This document shows, piece by piece, positions 1 through 7,979 of a stretch of DNA of 11,424 nt. Position 1 is the first letter of the stretch; each line of letters starts with the position of its first letter. The stretch lies in assembly GCA_003266075.1 (NCBI GenBank), contig MUZZ01000073.1, positions 5,629-17,052 on the forward strand, written 5' to 3'. The stretch comes from Methanosphaera sp. rholeuAM74 (lineage in GTDB: Archaea > Methanobacteriota > Methanobacteria > Methanobacteriales > Methanobacteriaceae). The position numbers and the translations under genes were made by a program. The notes under the pieces were generated by a model. The model was not told the DNA's origin. It did not search any database and worked only from the letters and a program-made list of their open reading frames with translations.

Positions 1-185
1 CGTAATATCCCTAAGAAATATGACTCGATCGTGTGATATTAATTGTGGAGTTTAAAAAAAGAGTAATATAGAATGGTGGAGGAATCCGGCTTTTATGAAT
101 TAATGGCTTAATGTTATAATGCCTGTTTTTGAGAAGTTTTTAACGTCTTAAACTATATAATCTCTTGTTGTTACATATATTAACA

Positions 186-205
186 TTACTCTACTGTAAG
201 AGTAA
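186..205. repeat. Short inverted repeat (7-bp stem, 6-base loop)
   Basis: TTACTCT at 186-192 pairs perfectly with AGAGTAA at 199-205 around the loop ACTGTA. The stem is AT-rich and no T-run follows on either strand, so it does not look like a bacterial-type intrinsic terminator. It lies about 140 bases past the adhesin stop codon on the minus strand and could sit in that transcript's 3' UTR. It may be chance in AT-rich DNA. Confidence 0.3.
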
Positions 206-251
206 AATCAGGCTTATATCACTCTATCAATAGATTATAAATACTCATGAA

Positions 252-266
252 CAAAATTTATAAAAA
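252..266 (-). terminator. Possible T-rich terminator of the adhesin gene
   Basis: Read on the minus strand this stretch is T-rich (TTTTTATAAATTTTG) and lies about 80 bases past the adhesin stop codon. Archaeal RNA polymerase commonly stops at oligo-T tracts without a hairpin, so this is the nearest plausible end point. An equally T-rich alternative on the minus strand is the T7 at 54-60. The same bases contain the palindrome TTTATAAA, which could instead act as a TATA box on either strand. Confidence 0.22.
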
Positions 267-295
267 GATATTCAATGTATATTACGAATATGTAA

Positions 296-328
296 GGGGA
301 GGAGAGGGGGGAAGGGGAGGTTTTTTTT
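296..328. other. Purine/G-rich tract followed by T8
   Basis: On the plus strand, 296-320 is made only of G and A, with G-runs at 296-299, 306-311 and 314-317 and GG pairs at 301-302 and 319-320; T8 follows at 321-328. This stands out sharply in such AT-rich DNA. It begins about 15 bases past the adhesin stop codon, so the adhesin transcript would carry A8 followed by a C/U-only tract containing CCUCC. The role is unknown. Possibilities are a G-quadruplex on the plus strand, a C-rich pairing element in the 3' UTR, or a simple polypurine mutation product. Confidence 0.5.
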
Positions 329-342
329 AGATTATCCCTGAT

Positions 343-3300
343 TTATTTCTTTACAAGTACTGTTGTGAGCCTATCTGAGTTGTATGTGTTTGTTTCTCCA
401 GCTATGATTTCCAGGATATAGTTTCCAGCCTTGTATTGTGTTGGTATGGTGATGTTTATCGTTCCATTTTCTATTTTTGTTGTTGTTATTGTTTGGTTGT
501 TTATTTTGATGGATATTGTTATGTTTCTGTTGATGTTTTCTTTGTTTTTGTTTAGTATCTGTCCTTGTATTGTTGTCGTGTCTGTTGTGGTGATTATTGG
601 GTCGCATTTTATGTTCATGTTACTTTTTGTTATGGTTAGTTGTGTTTTTGCTTCTATCCTGTTGTATCCTGTGTTAGTGTATACTGCTGTTATGTCATAT
701 GTTCTCGCACTTAGTGTTATGTTGTAGCTGATTATTGCTATTCCGTTTACCACTTTTGCTTTGAGGACATTTCCGTTTTCATCTTTTAGTGTTATGCCGT
801 TGACTTTGATTATTATTGTTCCTGAGTTGAGAGGGTTTGAATCTGTATCTGTCACTTTTATGACGAACTGCATTTTGTCTCCGTTTTCATAGCTTTGCAT
901 GTTTTCGACGTTGACTATGGCATTTCCGGAGGATATGTTTAATGCATCCGTTGTGTTTGTTCTGCTTGACTGATATTTTCCTGTTCCAGTGAAGACTGCT
1001 TCGATGTATGCTGTTTCTTTTTCCCATCCCTTGTTTATTCTATAGTTTAGTGTTGGTGTTGTGTTGGTTATCTCGACATATAGTATGTTTCCATTTTGGT
1101 CTTTGAGTGTCAATCCGTTTACTTTGAATATGATTCTTCCTTCTGTCACTGTTTGCCCGTTTTCGTCTTTTACGTTGGCTGTTATTGTTGTTATGCTTCC
1201 TATGCTTCCAGTGACTTTATTTATTGTTATTGTTGTTTTTTCTTTTTGGGATGGAGTTTGGAGTTGTTGTTGGAGTTGTTCTATCTGTTGATGCAGTTGA
1301 GTTATGTTTTGGCTTAGTGCTTGTATCGTGTCGTTTTGCTCTCCTACAGTGGCATTCAACTGACTTATCAAGAGATTCTGCATGGCAACAGTATCATTTA
1401 ACTCACCTATTACGTGGTTTTGTAGTGTTATCGTCTCGTTTAGTTGTGCTATTGTTTCGTCTTTGTCTGTTGTGGCGTTGATTGTGATTGTGGTTGTCGT
1501 TGGATTGTGGGTGGTATTTCCTTCATATGTTACTGTGATGTTTTCTCTGTCTTTTGTTGGCGTATAGTTGTATACCAGTACGCCGTTGATGTTGAATGTC
1601 TGTGTCTGGTTGCCTGTTGTGACCATTATTTCCTGGTGTGTCATCAGGCTTCCGTATTCGTCTTTCAGGATTATGACCACTTGTATTGTCTTGTTTATTG
1701 TTACTTCTGATGGTGTTACTGCTTCTATTACTGTGTCCGTTAATGGTGCTGTGTTGTTCTGGATTTGCGTGTCTTGACTTGGCTTTATACTTTCATCTCC
1801 ACTTTTGTTGGTGCTTGATAGCTGGTTGTTTATGATGCGTACATTTGTTGCGTGTACGTTTATGCTCGTGTCTTGCTGTTGCACTTCATATGTCTTTATT
1901 ATGTTGTCTTCTATTATGATGTTGTTTGAACCTTGTTGTAACTGTATTCCCGTGTTTTCTGGCTGTATTTCCTCGGTCACATGATTTATATTTTGTGTTG
2001 TGTCTCCCCTGCATCTTATTATGTTTTCTTTTATTGTGCTGTTTGGTGAGTGTGCGTATCCTATTCCCATCGAATATCCTCCGTCTATTGTGAGGTCATT
2101 GCCTGTTATGTTCGTGTTGTCTGTTGTGTATATCTCGATTCCATAGTTTACGGCTCCTAGGAGGTTTATTCTATTTTCGGCTATGGTTATGTTTGATGAT
2201 CTTAGTCCTCCCTGGCTGGTGGTGATTATTCCATATGTTATTGCCGCTTCATCTGCTGGTGTTTCGTTGAGGCATATGCAGGTGATGTTGTTTTCTTTTA
2301 CTGTTATGTTGGTTGCGTTGTCTCCCACCTGTATCCCGTCGGTGTAGCGGTGTCCTGTCACGTGGATGTTGTTTCTTGATATCGTTTGATTGAATACGTT
2401 GGTGAGTGTGTTGATTCCGTAGTTGAATCTTGCACCCGTTATGCTTATATTGTTCAGGTCTATTACCTGATTTACGCCTTTTGGAGCAGTTATTGCTTCT
2501 ATTGTACTGAATGCCTCATTGTCTGCGGGTGTGCTGTTTTGTACACATATGTTGTTTCTTGTTATCCTGCATCCGATTGTGTTTTCCTGGAGTATTGCCT
2601 GTGTTTTAGCTATTGAGGCTGCAACTCCATATGTTATTGCATGTGCTGGTCCTGTCACGTTTAGTGTGTTGTTGGCTGTTGTGGTATTTTCCGAGTTGAG
2701 TATGTGTATTGCTGCTGTGGGTTTTATGTGGTTGTACTGTGTAATTATGTTGTTGCGTATCAGGTTGTTTTTGCCTATTGATGTTATGGCGTATTCACTG
2801 GTATCGGTATTGTTTATTTTCATGTTCTGGATTGTCACGTCATCTGCTTCTATGGTGAAGGAGGTGTTTGTGAAGATGGCCTCATGCCCATCTATCAAGA
2901 GGTTACTTGTCGATATGTATATTTCGCCTTTGTTTGTGAAGTTTCCCCTGAATGTTATCATTGTGTTGGAATTTACTCCTATCAATTCCCCATCGAATAT
3001 GTAAGTAGTATAGTTTTCCGGTGTGATGGTTATATTGGCTAGTGTGTTCGGATTCAATACAATTATGTTGCTTCTGTTGTTTGATATGCTTGGTGTCACG
3101 TATATTATCATGCTTTGATTGGTTAATGTGAGTGACAGCTGTGGGGTGTCTGTTGTGATGTTTTCTCCACCAACATACCATAAGTAGCTTGTCCTATCCA
3201 ATATGTCTGAATCATAGTTTCCTGGGTTTTCGAGTTCATATTCCAGGTTTATCATTATCTCTTCACCTTCATAAACTTTGTCTGGGTATTCTATACCCAA

Positions 3301-6300
3301 TTTCCTGTGTTGGATAGTGCTGTTGACGAAGGTGTTGTTTTCGAGATGGACAGTTTGGTTTGTCATGTGTACCGTCTCATTTTTTGCGTACACGTTGATG
3401 AACGTGTTGTTTATCACTTGAATGTTGGTCGGAGGCATGTTCTGGATTGATGGCTCGGTTACGTATATTGATGCCACATCCTGACTGCTCGTCGTGTTTA
3501 TGAAGTTATTGTTCTTTATGACTACATTGCTGGCAGCTTTTATGTCCACCCCGTTACCTGTGCTTCTATAATCCGATTCATACCAGCTTCCTGCTACATA
3601 TGTACCTCGTACAGCGTTTATGATGTTGTTCGTGAAATTATTGTCCGTTATGTTCACATTAACAGCATATACTGCAGCACCACCCACTATTATCCATGAA
3701 GAAGATGATTCGATTGTGTTGCCGTCGAATGTTGAGTTTGCTATTGTTCCATTGACGATGCTTAATGCTCCATATAATGGATTGGAGCTACCCAGTCCGT
3801 TTGTTACGTTGAGGAAGTTGCCCGTGAATTCACATGAGACTATGCTATTTGGCCCAGCTTCATTTGTAAGCTGAACTAATGCATTTCCGATTGTTCTTAT
3901 ACTGTGGGAGTTTGTTATTCGCTTGTTGTTTTTGAATGTTGTGTTGGTGATGTTCAGGTTGCTTCCCAATATGGAACCTGCATAGTTGTCCTCAAATATG
4001 CAGTTGGATATGTTTGCAGACCTCAAGTTATACAGGATTGTCCCCATGCTGTCATAGATGACTTCAGCGGGTGTTTCATCGGATGGAATGTAAAGTGAAT
4101 TGTTTTTGAATGTGGAATCCCTTATATAATCAACGCTTCCGTTACAATTTATAAATCCGTAGACCAGTCCGTTTGGTGAGGCATTTACTGTGATGTTGTT
4201 GTTAATCATGGACACGTTTTCTAGGGACATCATCCCTTTTCTGTGATATATCAGTGCTGCTGGATGATACTGTTTTGAAGCTGTTACTATTGTGTTGTCT
4301 GATATGATGAGGTTTGCCAGTGTCAGGTTGCCTTCATTATTAATTATCTTACCGCTCAATGGTGAATCAACTCTTATGTTAATGTTTTTTATTGTCGAGT
4401 TTATTATTGTTAGTGTGGCAATGTTTTTTATGGACGTGTATATGTTACAGTTAATTATAGTTAGCCGTCCATAGTTGGTGAACTTAGTGTATATTGAAGT
4501 GTTTTCTATTACGTTGTCGCCGTAATACTCTTCTGGGCCGATAATTATTTCATCTGGGTTCAATCCATGCAATATACTTCCCTCGCCACTTGTCCTGCCA
4601 TTTACTATCTGAGTATTGTTGTCCAGTACCAATATGTTGTAGTTTGATAGCCAGATGGTGTTGGGACTTGTCATGTTTACCGTAGAATTGTTTAACACTA
4701 AAATGCCGTAATTGACGTTGTGGCTGCTTGTGATTGTGCAGTTGTTTAACGTGATACGACCACCGAATGCCAGTGGCCTATCTATGACTATGTTTGATAG
4801 TGTGTAATTTCCGTTGATGTATTCGATATAATCCAGTATTCGCATGAGGTCGTCTATGACAATTTCTCCACTGCCGGTTATTATGCACTCCTCACCGAAG
4901 GTTGTGTCCTCATCGATTACAAGAACAGCCTCATTTATGATGGTGGAATTGATTGCTGAAGCAATGATATTTAAGCCTGCGTAATTTGTGATGTCAGCGT
5001 TGATGGTTGAGTTTTTGATTGTTAAATTGGCATTGTTTCTTAGGCTATGGTTGATGACGGAGTTTTCTATTATGGTATCGACTATGTATATTCCCTGACT
5101 TTCCAGCATAGTTATCACCATGCTGTTGTTGGTTGAAACTGCTCCCATGCCACTGATTGTGAAGCCATCGTATATGGTTACATCATCATGAATTATCAGA
5201 GTCCCCTCATTAATTATTTCATCACTTATAGTGGAGTTGATTATCTCCATTTGTCCATAGTTGTATATCGTCTTGTTTATGGCTACACTTTCCAAGCTAT
5301 GGATTCCACGGTATTCATAACAGTATGGATAGATTCTCCTAGTGCCGTTGATTGCTATTGTCCCATATCCGAGTATTGCCGTGTTTTGTCCAAAGATTAC
5401 GTCGTCACCCAATGTCAGCGTTCCGTAGTTGTGAATGGTCGCATTGACTGTGGAATTTCTTATTGTAAGGTTTCCATAGTTTCTTCTCATGTTGCTTATA
5501 ATGGTACCCTGAACCAGATTGTCACCGTAATAGTTCTGCAGATATGCGACTATTGCCGTGTTGTTTGTTATGTAATTACCCCTACCAGTCAACAGGCAGT
5601 TTTCGGTGAAAACCACGTCATCAGCTATTATCATGTCTCCATCATTTTCTATTGTTGTGTTTATTGTTGAGTTTGCGATTGTGCCGTTTGCCTGATTGTA
5701 GAACTTTCCGTTCATGGTGCTGCCATGTATCAGCATATCCACATAGCTTGAAATGTTGGAGTTGATAATGCAGTTATCCATTGTCGCTTTTTGATAATTT
5801 CTCAGAATTCCATCAATGGTTGAAGCATTGATTGTGATGTTTTCATAGTTTGTAATGGTGGCATTGATTTGTGAATTTGTTATAACTAAATTTCCATAAT
5901 TATCTTTGTTTTTGTTGATTTCGAGGTTGTCTATGATGTAATCACCATAATACTCGCCTATATATGGCAGAATTCGTGTCAAGTTACTGATTATTATGTT
6001 GCCGCTTCCTCTAAGTACAAATCCTTCACCGAATACTGTATCGTCACTGATTGTCAGATTTCCCGCATTGATTATGGTGGAGTTTATCGTGGATCCAGTT
6101 ATTGTGAGGTTTTTGTAGTTTGTTTTCTCCCGTTTTATCATAACGTTTTCCAACGTGTATGTTCCATTATAGGATGAGTAATATGGGATTATCCTACTAG
6201 TATCATTCATTATTATCTGACCATAGTTTTTCACATAAAAGTATTCACCGAATTCTGTGCTGTCGTCTATCGTCATGTTCTGGAAATTGTTCAATGTAGC

Positions 6301-7041
6301 ATTGAGGGTTGAATTGATGGTATATATCTCTGCCTGGTTATCGATGGTGGAATTCAGCAGGGAATTTTCTATGGTGGTGTTTGCCAATGCTAGCAGACGC
6401 TCACTTATGACCGAATTGTTGATATGTGTGTGGTTATTATTGGAAAGTATAGTGATTACTGAATTGTTGACTGATAGGTTGCCGTTATTGTTAATAACTT
6501 GGTAGACTACGGAATTATCAACCGTTAGGTTGTTGTTGGTGGTCAGGATGTGTGCCATGTTTATATTGTCTATGAAGACGTTACAGTTGTTATTGAATGT
6601 GATGCTTATATACCTGTTTATGGCCGTTAAAGTCTGATTATTGCCATTGACATAAATATGCTTGTCGATAGGACTTGGCGTGGTAAAGTAGAAGTGATTA
6701 GTGGTATGATACGTTCCATTGTTTAGATTAATTACGTACACCCCATTTTCGCCATCAGCTACCGCCTCGTTGATTGCATCACCTAATTCTGTATAGTTGT
6801 TGACTTCGAGTTCTCTGCTGGATGATTTAGGATTCTTTGGATACTTCTCCGGACTTGCATAAACACTACCGGCCGGGTTTAAAGTGCCTTCTTTATCGAA
6901 GGAGTTGTTGTCTTCTGTGACTGTTGTCTGAACGTCATCATCAACTGTCACATTTTGGCTTGCATTCACATTGGATATCGCAAGAAGCAATATCACCACA
7001 AACAGGAATATAAAAGTCAATATCGAATTGTTTTTTATCAT
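343..7041 (-). CDS. Giant secreted adhesin-like protein (Asn/Thr-rich beta-helix plus Ig-like family), 2232 aa
   Basis: This is probably a cell-surface adhesin-like protein of the Methanobacteriales; the exact ligand cannot be read from sequence. Residues 1-27 form a signal peptide (basic start, long hydrophobic core, likely cut after VNA27). Residues from about 82 to 890 form an Asn-rich right-handed beta-helix with repeats of about 73 residues. Residues about 890-1245 carry FxxN motifs (FKNN, FEDN, FTGN, FDGN, FTNN) as in Pmp-type helices. About 1248-1335 is Ig/PKD-like. About 1341-1765 is a NosD-like helix with repeated [IV]xxNxI coils. Residues 1769-1858 are Ig-like, 1864-1928 a coiled coil, and three Ig-like units (about 1936-2038, 2039-2141, 2142-2232) end the protein. 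N-x-S/T sequons are abundant. No C-terminal membrane segment, LPxTG-like motif or pseudomurein-binding repeat is visible, so anchoring is unexplained. The ATG is preceded by GGTGAT six bases upstream. Family identity is confident; the adhesive function is inferred. Confidence 0.9.
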   Translation of the reverse strand: MIKNNSILTFIFLFVVILLLAISNVNASQNVTVDDDVQTTVTEDNNSFDKEGTLNPAGSVYASPEKYPKNPKSSSRELEVNNYTELGDAINEAVADGENGVYVINLNNGTYHTTNHFYFTTPSPIDKHIYVNGNNQTLTAINRYISITFNNNCNVFIDNINMAHILTTNNNLTVDNSVVYQVINNNGNLSVNNSVITILSNNNHTHINNSVISERLLALANTTIENSLLNSTIDNQAEIYTINSTLNATLNNFQNMTIDDSTEFGEYFYVKNYGQIIMNDTSRIIPYYSSYNGTYTLENVMIKREKTNYKNLTITGSTINSTIINAGNLTISDDTVFGEGFVLRGSGNIIISNLTRILPYIGEYYGDYIIDNLEINKNKDNYGNLVITNSQINATITNYENITINASTIDGILRNYQKATMDNCIINSNISSYVDMLIHGSTMNGKFYNQANGTIANSTINTTIENDGDMIIADDVVFTENCLLTGRGNYITNNTAIVAYLQNYYGDNLVQGTIISNMRRNYGNLTIRNSTVNATIHNYGTLTLGDDVIFGQNTAILGYGTIAINGTRRIYPYCYEYRGIHSLESVAINKTIYNYGQMEIINSTISDEIINEGTLIIHDDVTIYDGFTISGMGAVSTNNSMVITMLESQGIYIVDTIIENSVINHSLRNNANLTIKNSTINADITNYAGLNIIASAINSTIINEAVLVIDEDTTFGEECIITGSGEIVIDDLMRILDYIEYINGNYTLSNIVIDRPLAFGGRITLNNCTITSSHNVNYGILVLNNSTVNMTSPNTIWLSNYNILVLDNNTQIVNGRTSGEGSILHGLNPDEIIIGPEEYYGDNVIENTSIYTKFTNYGRLTIINCNIYTSIKNIATLTIINSTIKNINIRVDSPLSGKIINNEGNLTLANLIISDNTIVTASKQYHPAALIYHRKGMMSLENVSMINNNITVNASPNGLVYGFINCNGSVDYIRDSTFKNNSLYIPSDETPAEVIYDSMGTILYNLRSANISNCIFEDNYAGSILGSNLNITNTTFKNNKRITNSHSIRTIGNALVQLTNEAGPNSIVSCEFTGNFLNVTNGLGSSNPLYGALSIVNGTIANSTFDGNTIESSSSWIIVGGAAVYAVNVNITDNNFTNNIINAVRGTYVAGSWYESDYRSTGNGVDIKAASNVVIKNNNFINTTSSQDVASIYVTEPSIQNMPPTNIQVINNTFINVYAKNETVHMTNQTVHLENNTFVNSTIQHRKLGIEYPDKVYEGEEIMINLEYELENPGNYDSDILDRTSYLWYVGGENITTDTPQLSLTLTNQSMIIYVTPSISNNRSNIIVLNPNTLANITITPENYTTYIFDGELIGVNSNTMITFRGNFTNKGEIYISTSNLLIDGHEAIFTNTSFTIEADDVTIQNMKINNTDTSEYAITSIGKNNLIRNNIITQYNHIKPTAAIHILNSENTTTANNTLNVTGPAHAITYGVAASIAKTQAILQENTIGCRITRNNICVQNSTPADNEAFSTIEAITAPKGVNQVIDLNNISITGARFNYGINTLTNVFNQTISRNNIHVTGHRYTDGIQVGDNATNITVKENNITCICLNETPADEAAITYGIITTSQGGLRSSNITIAENRINLLGAVNYGIEIYTTDNTNITGNDLTIDGGYSMGIGYAHSPNSTIKENIIRCRGDTTQNINHVTEEIQPENTGIQLQQGSNNIIIEDNIIKTYEVQQQDTSINVHATNVRIINNQLSSTNKSGDESIKPSQDTQIQNNTAPLTDTVIEAVTPSEVTINKTIQVVIILKDEYGSLMTHQEIMVTTGNQTQTFNINGVLVYNYTPTKDRENITVTYEGNTTHNPTTTTITINATTDKDETIAQLNETITLQNHVIGELNDTVAMQNLLISQLNATVGEQNDTIQALSQNITQLHQQIEQLQQQLQTPSQKEKTTITINKVTGSIGSITTITANVKDENGQTVTEGRIIFKVNGLTLKDQNGNILYVEITNTTPTLNYRINKGWEKETAYIEAVFTGTGKYQSSRTNTTDALNISSGNAIVNVENMQSYENGDKMQFVIKVTDTDSNPLNSGTIIIKVNGITLKDENGNVLKAKVVNGIAIISYNITLSARTYDITAVYTNTGYNRIEAKTQLTITKSNMNIKCDPIITTTDTTTIQGQILNKNKENINRNITISIKINNQTITTTKIENGTINITIPTQYKAGNYILEIIAGETNTYNSDRLTTVLVKK
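763..1122 (-). repeat. Paired Ig-like repeat signature in the adhesin C-terminus
   Basis: The protein segment VNGLTLKDQNGNIL (encoded by 1081-1122) recurs one Ig-like domain later as VNGITLKDENGNVL (encoded by 763-804). Eleven of 14 residues are identical and the spacing is about 106 residues. This marks tandem duplication of an Ig-like domain near the C-terminus. The DNA has diverged at third positions, so the duplication is not very recent. Confidence 0.7.
1258..1452 (-). repeat. Coiled-coil segment of the adhesin with a 14-residue tandem repeat
   Basis: This encodes adhesin residues 1864-1928. The segment has ten regular heptads with hydrophobic residues at every a position (I, I, I, V, I, V, I, I, I, L). 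The d position alternates L and Q in the first six heptads and is then L. This gives a 14-residue repeat of the form I-x-x-L-N-x-T-[IV]-x-x-Q-N, present three times and decaying in a fourth. Asn occupies the e position of the first six heptads, often within an N-x-T sequon. It lies between Ig-like domains and suggests an oligomerising stalk. Confidence 0.75.
4900..6252 (-). repeat. Internal beta-helix repeats of about 73 residues (about 219 nt)
   Basis: The adhesin contains a repeat that starts FGE or similar, then GxGxIxI, then a [TM]RIxPY-x3-Y-x-G block, then NYGNLTI and NSTINATI-type rungs, and ends in DD plus a hydrophobic residue. Units begin at residues 264, 337, 478, 550, 623 and 715 (DNA ends at 6252, 6033, 5610, 5394, 5175 and 4899). 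Three are 72-73 residues long; the units starting at 337 and 623 are longer (141 and 92) through extra NxTIxNS rungs. A degenerate, extended unit follows from 715 and lies beyond this feature. The pattern indicates growth by duplication of whole blocks of helix turns. Confidence 0.75.
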
Positions 7042-7047
7042 AATCTT

Positions 7048-7053
7048 ATCACC
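7048..7053 (-). promoter_or_regulatory. Ribosome binding site of the adhesin gene
   Basis: On the minus strand these bases read GGTGAT, a perfect match to the archaeal 16S 3'-end complement. They end six bases before the ATG at 7041. This fixes the adhesin start at the ATG that opens the signal peptide. Confidence 0.75.
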
Positions 7054-7107
7054 AATTTATATTTTATATATTGAAATACCTTTATTGAGTGTGTGATAAA
7101 ATCATGC

Positions 7108-7116
7108 ACTATATAG
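7108..7116 (-). promoter_or_regulatory. Possible TATA box of the adhesin gene
   Basis: On the minus strand the sequence around here reads CTATATAG, embedded in AAACTCTATATAGTGC. A TATA box here would place the transcript start about 25 bases further on, near 7085, giving a leader of roughly 40-45 bases that includes the GGTGAT site. A second AT-rich candidate (TATATAAAATATA, about 7060-7072) is too close to the start codon to allow the leader and ribosome binding site. The surrounding DNA is so AT-rich that this is only a plausible choice. Confidence 0.3.
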
Positions 7117-7386
7117 AGTTTAGTAGTATTCGTGAATCAATTGTGTATTACCATCTTCAAGAGAGATTATAATCTGTATCACAAGGACATGATGTGAAAT
7201 TTTAACTGCTCATACCATGATTATTATCACACGTATTATATATGTAATTCCATTAATATTTATAATTATGCTTTAAATTTGAATTTTAAAAGTCATTAAA
7301 AACTATTTATATCATACAGACTTCAATAAATCTTATTTAATCAATTCAATCTGTGACTATCCCTTTTCATTTAACCATTATTTGAA

Positions 7387-7867
7387 ATGAAATCAAGTAT
7401 ATACAAAACTTAATCAAAACCAGCAATTAAAATAAAAAGCATAGGTAAAAACGCAAATTAAGATATAATTCCCAAATCAAAGGAGACTATGAATAATAAT
7501 ATTGATAAATACATTTTATCAGAATTCAAGTCATCATAAAAGATTTTTAAAACAAGAATCGGCAACTGACTGAACAACATGGGCAAAAACAGAAACTGCG
7601 ATAACACAAAAAAGTGAAAAAATCATAAAAACAAGAAACCAGTTAATATAAAGAAAAAAACTATGAAAAACCTCTAGATAAATCCCATATTAATTGCCCA
7701 GCAAGAATCAAGCCACTAAACCCACACCAAAAGAAATAATCACATCAAACCTAAAAATAATATACAAGAATATAATATATAATTATCTATTTAAGAAAAT
7801 ATTACCTAAATCATGTAAGGAACCAAAATACTTTTACACGAAAGAATACAATTTTCATCACGCATAA
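7387..7867 (+). pseudogene. Decayed coding sequence, part 1 (unrecognised protein)
   Basis: No intact gene is here, but the plus strand reads like a broken one. From ATG 7387 one frame runs to 7536 with only two interior TAA stops; it passes through an internal ATG at 7489 with AGGAG just upstream (MNNNIDKYILSEFKSS). The text continues in another frame from 7541, with RFLKQESATD, a TGA, then TTWAKTETAITQKSEK. After several stops there is an open stretch of 57 codons (7694-7864) ending KEPKYFYTKEYNFHHA. The base composition switches to A/C-rich on the plus strand, as in coding strands elsewhere in the window. I do not recognise the family; a dead transposase is one option but I see no catalytic motif. 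It may be one gene with part 2. Confidence 0.42.
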
Positions 7868-7979
7868 TTTACACTAACCTCACAAACATAATATCATATA
7901 ATTATATGAAATCATACCAAACCCAATAAAAACCTACAAAGAACACCAAACTAGCGATTTTAACAGGAACATAACATAA

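Larger units (their letters stand above)
1..342. other. Non-coding stretch downstream of the adhesin gene
   Basis: I see no convincing gene here; every frame on both strands is broken by stops. The stretch holds a small perfect hairpin (186-205), a palindromic TATA-like TTTATAAA element (257-264) and a purine/G-rich tract followed by eight Ts (296-328). The window edge at position 1 may cut another gene's flank, but no reading frame runs off the edge convincingly. Confidence 0.5.

Noticed and set aside
2519..3004. Plus-strand open frame of 161 codons inside the adhesin gene
   Set aside because: It is antisense to the adhesin, has the Cys/Val/Phe-rich text expected from the complement of Asn/Thr codons, and shows no start signals.
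5188..5670. Plus-strand open frame of 160 codons inside the adhesin gene
   Set aside because: It is the complement of the repeat region of the adhesin; its openness follows from the repeated composition of the other strand.
7091..7232. Inverted words GTGTGATAA (7091-7099) and TTATCACAC (7224-7232) as an operator
   Set aside because: Nine-base matches 124 bases apart are expected now and then in AT-rich DNA, and no further structure supports them.
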